Positions 54,659-63,990 of a stretch of 64,000 nucleotides of DNA are shown in pieces. Location of the stretch: positions 94,766-158,765 of the forward strand of contig MPUH01000023.1 in NCBI GenBank assembly GCA_001970955.1, read 5' to 3'. The first letter of the stretch is position 1, and every line of letters starts with the position of its first letter. The position numbers and the translations under genes were made by a program. The stretch is from Stentor coeruleus (Eukaryota > Ciliophora > Heterotrichea > Heterotrichida > Stentoridae). The notes beneath the pieces are model-generated. The model did not search any database. It was not told the origin of the DNA and worked only from the letters and a program-made list of their open reading frames with translations.

Positions 54659-55861
54659 CTATACAATGGCAACTGTACCAATTTCCGACATAGCCGACTG
54701 GTTTATATTAAATGAAGATTTTTTAACAAAGTTAAACCAGGGATGTTCTAATAAACTAGAAGCAGTAAGCCTTATATCAGGATCAGGCTCCATCATAAGT
54801 TTGATTACATCAGAAGCATTAGGTGACATTTTTTTGTCTATAGAAAATCTGCACTCGAAATTATTTTTCAATATTTTTTCTGTAGTTTTCCCTTCAAAAG
54901 GATGTTTCCCAGTTAATAATATATACAAAATCACCCCAGCGCTGAAAATATCGATTTTACTATCATATCGTATGTTATATAAAATTTCTGGAGCCACATA
55001 TCCAGGTGAGCCACATTTTAAGCTTTGAGTTGCACTACTTAGATATGCAAGACCAAAGTCGATGATTTTAAAATGAAGGTTTGAGTCGCCGATCATTATA
55101 ATATTTTCTAGTTTCAAATCTCTATGTACAATATCCCTTGAATGAATATAATCAAGGGTTTCAAGAAGTTTCATGATAAATCTAGCACAAACGTTTTCAT
55201 CGAATTTTTTTTCAGTTTTAATTCGTTTATATAAATTACCTGCGGGTAAGTATTCCATTACCAAATATACAAAATTGGGATTTTCATGTACAAAATATAG
55301 TTTTACTATATTTTCATGCTCAATTTCTCTGAGGATTCTTATTTCGTTTTTTAAGTTTTTTATACCGCTTTCTTGACTTTCAATAATCTCTTTGCTTATA
55401 GCTTTTATAGCGTATGACTTTCTTGACTCAGCGTGTTCAGCAAGATAGACTGTTGCCGTGCTTCCTTTACCAATAGTTTTTATTATTACATAGTCTTCTT
55501 CAAATGAGTTTAAGATAGTCTTTGTTGTGAGGATTTTAAGCCATTTTTCTAAAGAGTCAGAGGTGTCTGTATAAAAATCGTACTTGCCAAGACGGAACCC
55601 GTATAATGTACAATTACCAGAGGATTCTTCAAATGGTTCTAATGTAAGCCAATCTAAATTTACATATTTATAAGCAGTTGAATTTGAGTTTAGACATAAG
55701 AAATTGTTTCCTTGAATCTGGAAATTACGGGTTTTCCGTCGAGAGTCTTTGATTGTCGTTAAAAAACCAGAAAAAAGAATTTCAGAATATTTACAAGAGC
55801 TTGGCTGCGAATATTTTGACCAAAAGGCCGGAGGAGTGTTTATGGTAAATATCGAAACCAT
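54659..55861 (-). CDS. PH-domain Ser/Thr kinase, CAMK-like
   Basis: A 400-aa kinase with an N-terminal PH-like domain (about 26-115: FSGFLTTIKDSRRKTRNF at the start and SLEKWLKIL at the end) and a kinase domain (about 124-377). Gly-rich loop IGKGSTATVYLAEH, Lys153, HRDLKLEN with HRD at 246-248, DFG at 268-270, APE at 290-292 in CGSPGYVAPE. All catalytic residues are present. The PH-then-kinase order resembles AKT, but the kinase domain itself looks like the CAMK group, and there is no AKT hydrophobic motif. Confidence 0.9.
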   Translation of the reverse strand: MVSIFTINTPPAFWSKYSQPSSCKYSEILFSGFLTTIKDSRRKTRNFQIQGNNFLCLNSNSTAYKYVNLDWLTLEPFEESSGNCTLYGFRLGKYDFYTDTSDSLEKWLKILTTKTILNSFEEDYVIIKTIGKGSTATVYLAEHAESRKSYAIKAISKEIIESQESGIKNLKNEIRILREIEHENIVKLYFVHENPNFVYLVMEYLPAGNLYKRIKTEKKFDENVCARFIMKLLETLDYIHSRDIVHRDLKLENIIMIGDSNLHFKIIDFGLAYLSSATQSLKCGSPGYVAPEILYNIRYDSKIDIFSAGVILYILLTGKHPFEGKTTEKILKNNFECRFSIDKKMSPNASDVIKLMMEPDPDIRLTASSLLEHPWFNFVKKSSFNINQSAMSEIGTVAIV

Positions 55862-57092
55862 TGATTATTAATGAAAAAAGGTTATTTAATGGTTTTTTGT
55901 GTTAGTAAAGAAAAATTTTGGATTTATGGTTAAAGTGATGGGACTAGACGGATTTTTTTTACTTGGCTTTGCTTTTAGGGTAAATTTATTGGTTTTATTA
56001 TGCAAAGTGACTTTGGGAAAATCTTGAAAGCTTGTGTTTAGGATTTTGGCTTGAAGACTTCGAGTGTGTTTTTTAGGTGATAATTTTTGTTTGAAATTTG
56101 GGTGGAAAGTAAATCTCAGCATTAAATGGTATTTTTAACTTATGATTTTTTGGTCAAAAACCAAAGGGCTTAGGGTCAGATGAGTTAAAAAAAGAGAAAA
56201 GTATCTTGATTATAGGTTATTTTTGTTTATATGATGGGTGATTTGGATTTTTTTTATATCCATTAAATTTAATACTTAGGATTATCTGTAAGTACCTGAA
56301 ACTTGATTATATGATTAGGCTAAATTGACTTGAAATATTTTTTTGTTAACTTTTGTAAGGGATTAGCATGAGAAAATGCATTTATTCGTGAGGAAATAAG
56401 ACTAGACGTCTTTGGGCATATCTGTATTGCTTTATGGAAAGATTTAGTGTAATAAAATGTTAAACTTTGATTTTATCTAGTTTAGGATGAGGTAAGATTT
56501 TATTATTGTATTAGTGTTTGATTCTTTAAATAGTAGTTGTTTACAAGTTACATTATCTACTTAGTTTTGATTGTATACTTTGAAAAGTATACGTGTTTTT
56601 ATATTAAAGTAGTAATTATGGGTTATTTTATTATTAATTTGTATTAAGTTTTATTATAATATGAAATTGTATTTATTACTTAACTGATTATAAAATTGTC
56701 TTTTCTATTTTACACACCAAATCAAAGCACCTAAAATAAACATCAAATCATCAAAATTTCCTATATCAAAATCCTATCCTAAAATCATCACATAAACCTC
56801 AACCCTTATTTAGCCTTAATCCCTAAATCTAAACCTAAAAAAAAAACTTCACTACCCTTCAACACCTTTCTACACTAAATTCAACCTAAATCTCAAAATA
56901 ATATCATATATTCCTCTTCTTTATACCTTCCAAAATTTTCCCAATTTAAATAGGAGGGACAACCTAATATTCAAAAAAAATCATAAATTTAACCTATTAC
57001 TTAACACAAAACCCATATCTAAAAAATCAAAATCTTCCAATCAACCATATCCAAAAAAAAAAATCCTAATCCTCAACAAAATAATATATTAA
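55862..57092. promoter_or_regulatory. Divergent promoter gap
   Basis: About 1.2 kb with the full skew pattern: G/T-rich on the + strand from 55870 to about 56500, C/A-rich from about 56710 to 57090. A doubtful 78-aa minus-strand frame lies at 55886-56122. Confidence 0.45.
55886..56122 (-). CDS. Doubtful small frame
   Basis: A 78-aa frame, rich in Lys, Thr, Asn, Pro and Phe, with an ATG but without the usual TATAA context. The amino-acid bias is what the local skewed flank would give by chance. It may be a small gene or a fortuitous frame. Confidence 0.25.
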   Translation of the reverse strand: MLRFTFHPNFKQKLSPKKHTRSLQAKILNTSFQDFPKVTLHNKTNKFTLKAKPSKKNPSSPITLTINPKFFFTNTKNH

Positions 57093-59102
57093 ATGGAACA
57101 ACCAAAAAAAAATTCCTGCAGCTGTTTTGCTTTTTTTAGTAAGAAAAGTAATAAAAAAGTTGACAAAGGTACTGACCCTGAAGCCATAGAAAGATCTAGT
57201 TTATCAAACTTTCCAGGATCTTTTATCCCTACAGACGAAAACCCATTTATAAACAACTCTATGGGATCCACTCAAAAACTAGTCTCAAAATTCCCTCTCT
57301 CTAATACAATGACCACATCTTTATGTAGAACCCCTCTTATGTATAATTTAACCTCATCATTTGCCCATGGTCATGAAAATTATATTAAAAACCCTGAAGA
57401 AATATGTAATAAATTTAATCGTCAACCTTCTGTAACAAGAAGGAGTTCAATGCCGAATTTTATTTTAGAGATGAATTCATGCGAAAATGATGGAGGATTA
57501 AAATACATTCAATTTGAAGAAAAAAAACTTCAAAGCTATGAAAATCAAGGTTTGTCATATAAAACAGAAATTTTTCCTAGAAATAAAAGTTTGGAAGCTT
57601 TAAAAAAAGAACCTGTTCAATCAACAGAAACTTCTATGATAGGGAATAAAGATATGGGGTTTATAAGTGGACCTGCAAGTCAAGACTTACAGATAAAACT
57701 TTTGGGGGTTAAAAATAAAGAAGAGGATGAGGAAGGGAAAAAAATTATTATAGAAAAAGTTGAGGAGGAAAAAAAAATCGAATGGAACAGTGTGAATTTT
57801 TTTTCTGATAAACAAAATGATGAGAAAAAAAATAAGGATAAAGAAATAAAAGGGCAAAAAGAACAAGAAAGAGTTATGGTGATTACAGAAGACCCTTTAG
57901 AATTTGTGATATCCCCACTGTGTATATCTAGAAAAGCTGTGGATTTAGATGAAAAAACAACAAAGTTAGGAAGTGTGGTTGAAAAACCTAGAGAAAAAAG
58001 TATAAGCAAACCTGTTGAAACTTTAATAGAAAATATAGGGAAAAGAGTTGATATGGATTTTAAACTTGTAGATCAAGAAAGTAATTCTGGTCTTAAACTT
58101 CAAGATTCTGAAGCTATAAATACTCAAAATCAAATAAAACCTTCTTTAACTGGGCTTACTAGTCCTCAGAGCTTAGTTAAACCGGATGAGGATAATTCAA
58201 ATAAAAAATCTCAAGGGTCAAAATCCAACCCTAGTCTTATATGTCCTAGAGAGCCGCCAAAATACATGCAAATCCCTCCAAATATTCCTTTAGAATCCCC
58301 AAAAGCTCAAATCCAACACAAGTTATCTAATGAAAACCATAACAAACTTAGAAAATCATCTTCTAAATCCCCACTCAGGTCTCTTTTTTTAAAAGAAAAG
58401 TTCTTTGAAGCCATGTCTCCAGTTCAACATATATTTAAATCTCCAACAGATAGAGATAAAACCCCTATACTTAAAGATACCGCCATGAAATGTTTTGAAA
58501 ATCTTGTGGCAAATAAACCAAAATTTAATGAAAAACTTAAACCAAAAATCCCAATATTAAATCTAGACCTCTTACCTCCTAAAGCTCCTATAAAACTAAG
58601 TCAGAAATCTGTTGAAAGAGAAGGAAATAAACTTAAAGAAAAATTGCTTAAAAGTTTAGAAAAAAGTAATTCGACTGTAGTTGTTCATGAAAGTGTTAAT
58701 GGGACAAAATTATCTGCGGTTTTTAATAAGGAATTGAATCATTCGTCAAGTGAAAAACATTTTTCAACACTTGATTTAATATTAGATTCTAAAAACAACC
58801 CAATTGTGTCAGTTGATCAAGTTTCACCAGGATGCTATTTTAAACGTTTGCCTTCGTTGAAAATTAGCCCGATTAAATCGATATTGTCGATTGATGATTA
58901 TTCGGATATTGTATCTTTTTTGAAAAACTCCCCGAATGCTTCGAAGATTAGTGAAAAACTTAGGATTCCTGAATTGCCTGTTAAGTCACAGAAGAAGGGT
59001 AAACTTCCTGTGTTGAAACCTATAACGCCTCACTACTTCCATAAGAAAAGAAGTGCACCACAGATTAAAAACAAACCTAAAATGTCAGTGGAAAACCTTT
59101 AA
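57093..59102 (+). CDS. Large low-complexity protein, unknown
   Basis: A 669-aa Ser/Lys/Pro-rich, probably disordered protein. The N-terminus MEQPKKNSCSCFAFF has a Cys-Ser-Cys followed by aromatic residues, a possible S-acylation site; a DHHC enzyme is encoded in this window, but no link is shown. An acidic Lys/Glu helix at about 205-265. No recognised domain. ATG follows TATATTAA. Confidence 0.65.
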   Translation: MEQPKKNSCSCFAFFSKKSNKKVDKGTDPEAIERSSLSNFPGSFIPTDENPFINNSMGSTQKLVSKFPLSNTMTTSLCRTPLMYNLTSSFAHGHENYIKNPEEICNKFNRQPSVTRRSSMPNFILEMNSCENDGGLKYIQFEEKKLQSYENQGLSYKTEIFPRNKSLEALKKEPVQSTETSMIGNKDMGFISGPASQDLQIKLLGVKNKEEDEEGKKIIIEKVEEEKKIEWNSVNFFSDKQNDEKKNKDKEIKGQKEQERVMVITEDPLEFVISPLCISRKAVDLDEKTTKLGSVVEKPREKSISKPVETLIENIGKRVDMDFKLVDQESNSGLKLQDSEAINTQNQIKPSLTGLTSPQSLVKPDEDNSNKKSQGSKSNPSLICPREPPKYMQIPPNIPLESPKAQIQHKLSNENHNKLRKSSSKSPLRSLFLKEKFFEAMSPVQHIFKSPTDRDKTPILKDTAMKCFENLVANKPKFNEKLKPKIPILNLDLLPPKAPIKLSQKSVEREGNKLKEKLLKSLEKSNSTVVVHESVNGTKLSAVFNKELNHSSSEKHFSTLDLILDSKNNPIVSVDQVSPGCYFKRLPSLKISPIKSILSIDDYSDIVSFLKNSPNASKISEKLRIPELPVKSQKKGKLPVLKPITPHYFHKKRSAPQIKNKPKMSVENL

Positions 59103-59778
59103 AGTAAGGTATAACTATTAATGATTTAAAGAATAGAGATTGCTTGGTGGGATTTTAAGATTGGTAGAGTATGCTGTTGAAAAAAGGTATTAGATATGAT
59201 TTATTTGATAGTTTTAATGATTAACCACTTTTAAATACTATTTTGTATTTTTATCATTTCATAGTATACTTCTATTTTAATCATCACTAAAATTTCTTAT
59301 CACTATTCTACCTAACTCGACTTTTTCATCAAACACACAATTCAAATGCAACCCTCTCTATCACTAAACCTCTCATCTTCTTTACCCATCCTAAATCCGC
59401 CAAATAATTCACAACAACCAAAAAAGCCAAAAAATCCCCAACCCATCTAATAAGCAAAACCCTCCTCCTAATCATCTTTCCAACCAAAAAAAAGCCCTTC
59501 ATCTTATCCACATTCATCAAAACTCTCTCAAAAAATTTTCTGACAATAAAACCTTAACTTAATACAATCCTCTACACTAACTATCCTCATTTTCTCAATT
59601 CCTCAATCCATCTTCCTGAAATCCATCATTCGGCCTGTAAAGCCTAATTTCCATAATAAACTTGACAAAAAAACTAAACTTTTGATGGGGAAGGAACTAT
59701 GTCACTGCCAGCCACGAGTTAAAGAACATAAGTATGGATATAAAGCCCATTCGGGAATACTAAGATACTTGATATTTA
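59103..59778. other. Intergenic gap between convergent genes
   Basis: G/T-rich on the + strand to about 59225, C/A-rich from about 59270 to 59630, then a block (59630-59778) of slightly higher G+C without the bias, next to the end of the SR-protein gene. The block could be its 3' UTR or a small RNA; see findings. Confidence 0.5.
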
Positions 59779-60192
59779 CTAGGGTGGGGACCTTGATCGA
59801 TGGCGAGGGCTACGGCGTCTTGGGCTTCGATCTCTGTATTCATCTCTTCTAGATCTTTGAGGACTACGTCTTTGTCTTGAATAATTTCCACCTCCAGATT
59901 TTCGTTGGCCTCTGGAGTCACGAGCTTTTTCTACTCTTACTGCTCTGCCATCAATTTCGGAGTTGTTCATTTTTTCTATAGCCTTTTCTGCGTCATCGGC
60001 TTCTTCAAATGTCACAAAACCGAAACCTCTAGACTTTCTTGTATTGGGGTCTTTGATAATTTTCGTGCTAGTGATTTTACCAAAACTTGAGAATTTGTCT
60101 TCTAAGTCCTGTTCTGATGTGGAATAGCTTAGGTTACTTACGTATAAATTTGTCCCTTCTGGTCGACGTTCTTGATTCGGAGAGCTCGACAT
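59779..60192 (-). CDS. SR-type splicing factor (RRM plus RS tail)
   Basis: A 137-aa protein. One RRM at about 15-92: RNP2 NLYVSNLSY and RNP1 KSRGFGFVTF. An Arg/Ser/Gly-rich tail follows, ending RHRSRSPP. Resembles TRA2/SRSF-type regulators, and should act in the nucleus in pre-mRNA splicing. Given that introns here are only 15 nt, its role may be mainly in mRNA processing or export. Codon use is more G+C-rich than its neighbours, as expected of an abundant protein. Confidence 0.9.
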   Translation of the reverse strand: MSSSPNQERRPEGTNLYVSNLSYSTSEQDLEDKFSSFGKITSTKIIKDPNTRKSRGFGFVTFEEADDAEKAIEKMNNSEIDGRAVRVEKARDSRGQRKSGGGNYSRQRRSPQRSRRDEYRDRSPRRRSPRHRSRSPP

Positions 60193-60498
60193 ATTTTTGT
60201 ATGGCTAATAAGTGAAAGGTTAGATTTGAATGGAGTTTTTGGTTGAATATTTTTAGGTATGATGAAATGAGAATTAAATTTGATGATGAGGATGAAAAGG
60301 TAGGGTGGATGGGTGTTAGAGATGAGGTAAGATGAAAATGAAGTTTAAAGTTTTTGTAGGGGGTTGAGATGATAAAAAGAGGTTTAGGTGAAGAGATAGG
60401 GTGTTTAGGGTTTGTGAGAAGGTTTTGTGGAGAAAGTAGAAGGTTATGATTTTTGTAACTAAATTTTATATGGATTTCTAATATAAAATACCGTTATA
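60193..60498. other. Intergenic gap between divergent genes
   Basis: About 300 nt, strongly G/T/A-rich on the + strand through most of its length, with repeated GGGTG/TTAGGG-like words. The short right end is A/T-rich. Confidence 0.5.
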
Positions 60499-61119
60499 AT
60501 GGATAATATTTCAGTGGCTTCATCTAGTGCGATATCAAGAAATTCTGGGTACTCAAAAAAGGTCCAAATGACCATGACTTCCTCAGAAAACCCAATGATC
60601 AACTTTGAAAAACCTGCTGCTTCACTATTGACAACATCAAGCATGAAACAAAGAAATCTTTGTAGTCAAATTGCATATCTACCAACATCTATGCCTCAAG
60701 ATAAAACAATCCAAGTCAATAAATCAAAGCAATCAAAAACATCTTCATCAATAGGATCTTTGCCTGGATCTTTTATGGTAGCAAGTCAAACAGATGAGAT
60801 TTCTAAAAAACATTACATTTTAAACAAAAATAGAACTACATTTGACATACCTTATGAGCCTGCAAAAAAAGCAAAAAACTACAATTCAAGTAAATTAGAC
60901 CACAAAATGGATATTTTACAAAATGTTTTATATGAAGATGAACCTATAGGGAAAAAATCAACTTATGGAACTACACCTAATAAACTTGCCCATAAATTTG
61001 ACATTTTTGGTGGGCAAACTGAAGTTGAAGTTGAACCAAAAAATGCTAAATCATGGAAATCAAATAAACTTGAACATCATTATGATATATTCAAACAATA
61101 TGAACCAGTTGATAATTAA
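60499..61119 (+). CDS. Unknown protein with three HxxDI repeats
   Basis: A 206-aa protein. The C-terminal half contains three spaced copies of a short motif: SSKLDHKMDIL, PNKLAHKFDIF and SNKLEHHYDIF (consensus NKLxHxxDIF), about 35-42 residues apart. Such regularly spaced short motifs often bind a filament or a repeated partner; that is inference. The N-terminal half is Ser-rich. Not recognised. Confidence 0.65.
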   Translation: MDNISVASSSAISRNSGYSKKVQMTMTSSENPMINFEKPAASLLTTSSMKQRNLCSQIAYLPTSMPQDKTIQVNKSKQSKTSSSIGSLPGSFMVASQTDEISKKHYILNKNRTTFDIPYEPAKKAKNYNSSKLDHKMDILQNVLYEDEPIGKKSTYGTTPNKLAHKFDIFGGQTEVEVEPKNAKSWKSNKLEHHYDIFKQYEPVDN

Positions 61120-61313
61120 ATAATTTTTATTTAATATGATTTTAGTATAAATATATGATTTTAGTTTTTAGATATTGTTTATTATATGTTTAATAATCTA
61201 ATTTTTTTCTTATTATTATTTAATATTTGCTTTTAAAGATCTGAGCTTTTATTGTGTTTTTTAAAGTTTGATTTTTTTTTGATTCTGGTTTTAAATGAAA
61301 TTATCATATAAAT

Positions 61314-63737
61314 ATGTCAGATAAAGATCTACCTAACGATCTCGTAGGCGCTATTGATTGTTTTAGTCTTAAGAATAGTGAAAAGTTTGAAAACTTAGTA
61401 GAATGTGCGGACTGTATTGGAAAAGATAAGGAAAGTATTGGAAATAATGAAATAGCAAAACTAATGAGTTGTTCTAAAGAGGATTTCGAAGAAATCAAAT
61501 GCTCAGAAACAGGTAAACCTTATTCGGTTTCTCGTCATGATTTTGTTAAAGAAAATATTGAAAGGATAAAAAAACTCACTGTAGAACTTGAAGTTCAAGA
61601 GGAAGGTTCATCAATATCAACTAAGAACTCTCCAATCATAATCAAATACATAAATTCTCAGAAAGATAAAAAATCTAAAGATAAGTCACTAGAAAAAACC
61701 TTGGATTTAAAACATGAAATGCCCAAACATATTGAAGATCGCATAAATGGACTTAAAGATCTTAACATTTCTAGCAAAATTGACAGAAAATTCTCAAACA
61801 CTGTAAAACCTTTGGAATTGAAAAAAATCATTGCCAAAGAAGAACTACAGCGCAAAGAAAATCTAAAAAAAACAGCATCAATAGATGAGGAAAATAAACT
61901 AAGTTCAAGAAGAAATTCATCATCCAGAATAAGAAACAAAAGAACTGAAAAATCACCACCAAAACGAGTTGCATCTAAACAACCAGAAAGGCCAGCAAGT
62001 TGTGATTTAATCACAACAAGCCTTAAAAGTCAAGATGTTCTTGCAAATAAATTCATCAAGGAATTCGAAAAAATAATCCAAGACTTAAACCTTAATAATG
62101 ATGATATCGACTTAGATCACACAATAACAATCTTAACAAATTTACGTTTTATCAACAACGAGCCTGGATCATTATCTTTTGACAATGAAGTTAGTTTAGT
62201 TGACAAATTATGGAAACTCTTTGGTGGAAATCCTACAATAAAAACCTCAAGTCTTATGACTATGTGTTTACATATCATGAATCTTTATAAAGCAAATAGT
62301 TATTTTATTGATGAAAATTGTGCTAATATAAAAACATGGACTATTGTAAATGGAATTAATGTTTATTCCCCAGATGAAGCTTTGAAAATCCATAAACAAT
62401 ATTATGATTTTTATCAAAATCGTAGGTTTGGTATAAAAAGCTATAAACATCATGTAAAAACATCAGAAGAAAGTTTACCTAAAGACTCTGGAGGGTCTTT
62501 ACTTATAAAATCAAAGTCGAATATGAGTGAAAATATTGGAAATGGGATTAAAAAACCCCCTATTTCTAGAGAGAGGTCATATAAAATACATAGTCCAGGT
62601 AAAACGAAAGATTATGGGGAGGAGAAAAAAAGACCTTTAAGTAGAGGATATAGAAGCCCAAATAAAATTGTTCAAGGGTTAGAAAAACATAACTCAAGTG
62701 TTGAAGGGGATTTTAGTATTGATTGTCAGAAAAGCAGAAACAGACATGAAAATGATGAGTTTTATAATGATAAAATACAAAAAGGGGTATTGGGGACGAG
62801 GAAAGTTAGAGAAGATAAAGCGAAAAAAATTGAGAAAATTGAAGTTTTAACAAGCAAACAATTTAGAAAAACCAATTCTTGTGAAGAGGGAAAATCTCAA
62901 AGTACTGTACATACAAGAAAACCTAGTTATGGAAGTTCAGTAAGTTCACAAAGTCGGCATCCTATTAATAACAGAAACAAGTCAATTAGTCAAAAAGATA
63001 GAAAACCTATAGAAAACCCTAAAAATAAAAACATTGCTGATAAAGATAAAAATTCTAAAAAATCTCAAGAAAAAGGTCTGAAAATTGAATGTCCTGTTCA
63101 TGAGCCAAATTCTTGCTTAGAACTTGTATCTTTTGAAACTAGCATGATGCAAATTGATGATAATAATACAAGAAATTCTATTATAAAAAACACAGAAACT
63201 GATATAGAAATGTATTCTAAAGATGAAGTAAAAAATTTAGGGACTAAAATTATATATATTGACTTAGGTAAAGATGATGAGAATATTGAATGTGAAGAAG
63301 ATTTAGTTTTAGTTTTGAATAGTAATGAAAAAGAAATTCAAGATAAAAAAGAAAATTATTGTGTTTTTGATAATAAAAGTCATATTCATCATGTTGATTG
63401 TTTTGAAGATAAAAATGCTGATAGAGAAAATTCTGAGACAAGTTTAGGAAGCCCTAATGAATATGAGGCAAAAGTTGTTGGGAAAATAGACAAATTGGAT
63501 GATAAAATTGGGGTTTTAGAAGGAGAAGGGAAATTTGATGAGAATAGACTAGAAGATGATGATAAAATACATGAAGAAAAAAGGGGAAATTGTGGAAAAG
63601 TAGGAGGGAATTTTTTAGAGGAAAAAGATACTGAGTTAACAACTGAAAAACAAGATGAGATATGGACTTTTATTAAAACATATAATTTACCGATGAACTC
63701 TTTTGAGAAACTTAAAGAGATATTCTTCAAGAAATAA
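61314..63737 (+). CDS. Large mostly disordered protein, unknown
   Basis: An 807-aa protein. Most of it is Lys/Ser/Glu-rich and probably disordered. A globular-looking helical segment at about 240-385 (from ANKFIKEFEKIIQDL to QYYDFYQNRRFGIK) includes a Trp/Leu-rich stretch and may be a conserved domain I cannot name. The C-terminal 200 residues are acidic. Start ATG follows ATCATATAAAT. Confidence 0.65.
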   Translation: MSDKDLPNDLVGAIDCFSLKNSEKFENLVECADCIGKDKESIGNNEIAKLMSCSKEDFEEIKCSETGKPYSVSRHDFVKENIERIKKLTVELEVQEEGSSISTKNSPIIIKYINSQKDKKSKDKSLEKTLDLKHEMPKHIEDRINGLKDLNISSKIDRKFSNTVKPLELKKIIAKEELQRKENLKKTASIDEENKLSSRRNSSSRIRNKRTEKSPPKRVASKQPERPASCDLITTSLKSQDVLANKFIKEFEKIIQDLNLNNDDIDLDHTITILTNLRFINNEPGSLSFDNEVSLVDKLWKLFGGNPTIKTSSLMTMCLHIMNLYKANSYFIDENCANIKTWTIVNGINVYSPDEALKIHKQYYDFYQNRRFGIKSYKHHVKTSEESLPKDSGGSLLIKSKSNMSENIGNGIKKPPISRERSYKIHSPGKTKDYGEEKKRPLSRGYRSPNKIVQGLEKHNSSVEGDFSIDCQKSRNRHENDEFYNDKIQKGVLGTRKVREDKAKKIEKIEVLTSKQFRKTNSCEEGKSQSTVHTRKPSYGSSVSSQSRHPINNRNKSISQKDRKPIENPKNKNIADKDKNSKKSQEKGLKIECPVHEPNSCLELVSFETSMMQIDDNNTRNSIIKNTETDIEMYSKDEVKNLGTKIIYIDLGKDDENIECEEDLVLVLNSNEKEIQDKKENYCVFDNKSHIHHVDCFEDKNADRENSETSLGSPNEYEAKVVGKIDKLDDKIGVLEGEGKFDENRLEDDDKIHEEKRGNCGKVGGNFLEEKDTELTTEKQDEIWTFIKTYNLPMNSFEKLKEIFFKK

Positions 63738-63990
63738 ATTGCATAAATAGACCTTTATAAAAGGTATTATTAAAAAGATTTTTTTTACTATTGCTTAATG
63801 TGATTAGTTTATTTTAATATTTGATATAAAGTTGTATCATAAGGTTGTGATGTATTTTTATTGATTAATTATTTGGTTTTAAAAGAGTATGATTTTATAT
63901 TTTATTAAAGGGATAATAGTCTTAGGTAGAATTTTTATATTTTTGATAATCCTTGCTTGTCCCATTTGAAATATAGAGTAAAGATCAGTG

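Noticed and set aside
59626-59650. Resemblance of TCGGCCTGTAAAGCC to the start of U2 snRNA
   Set aside because: The branch-site recognition sequence expected just downstream in U2 is missing.
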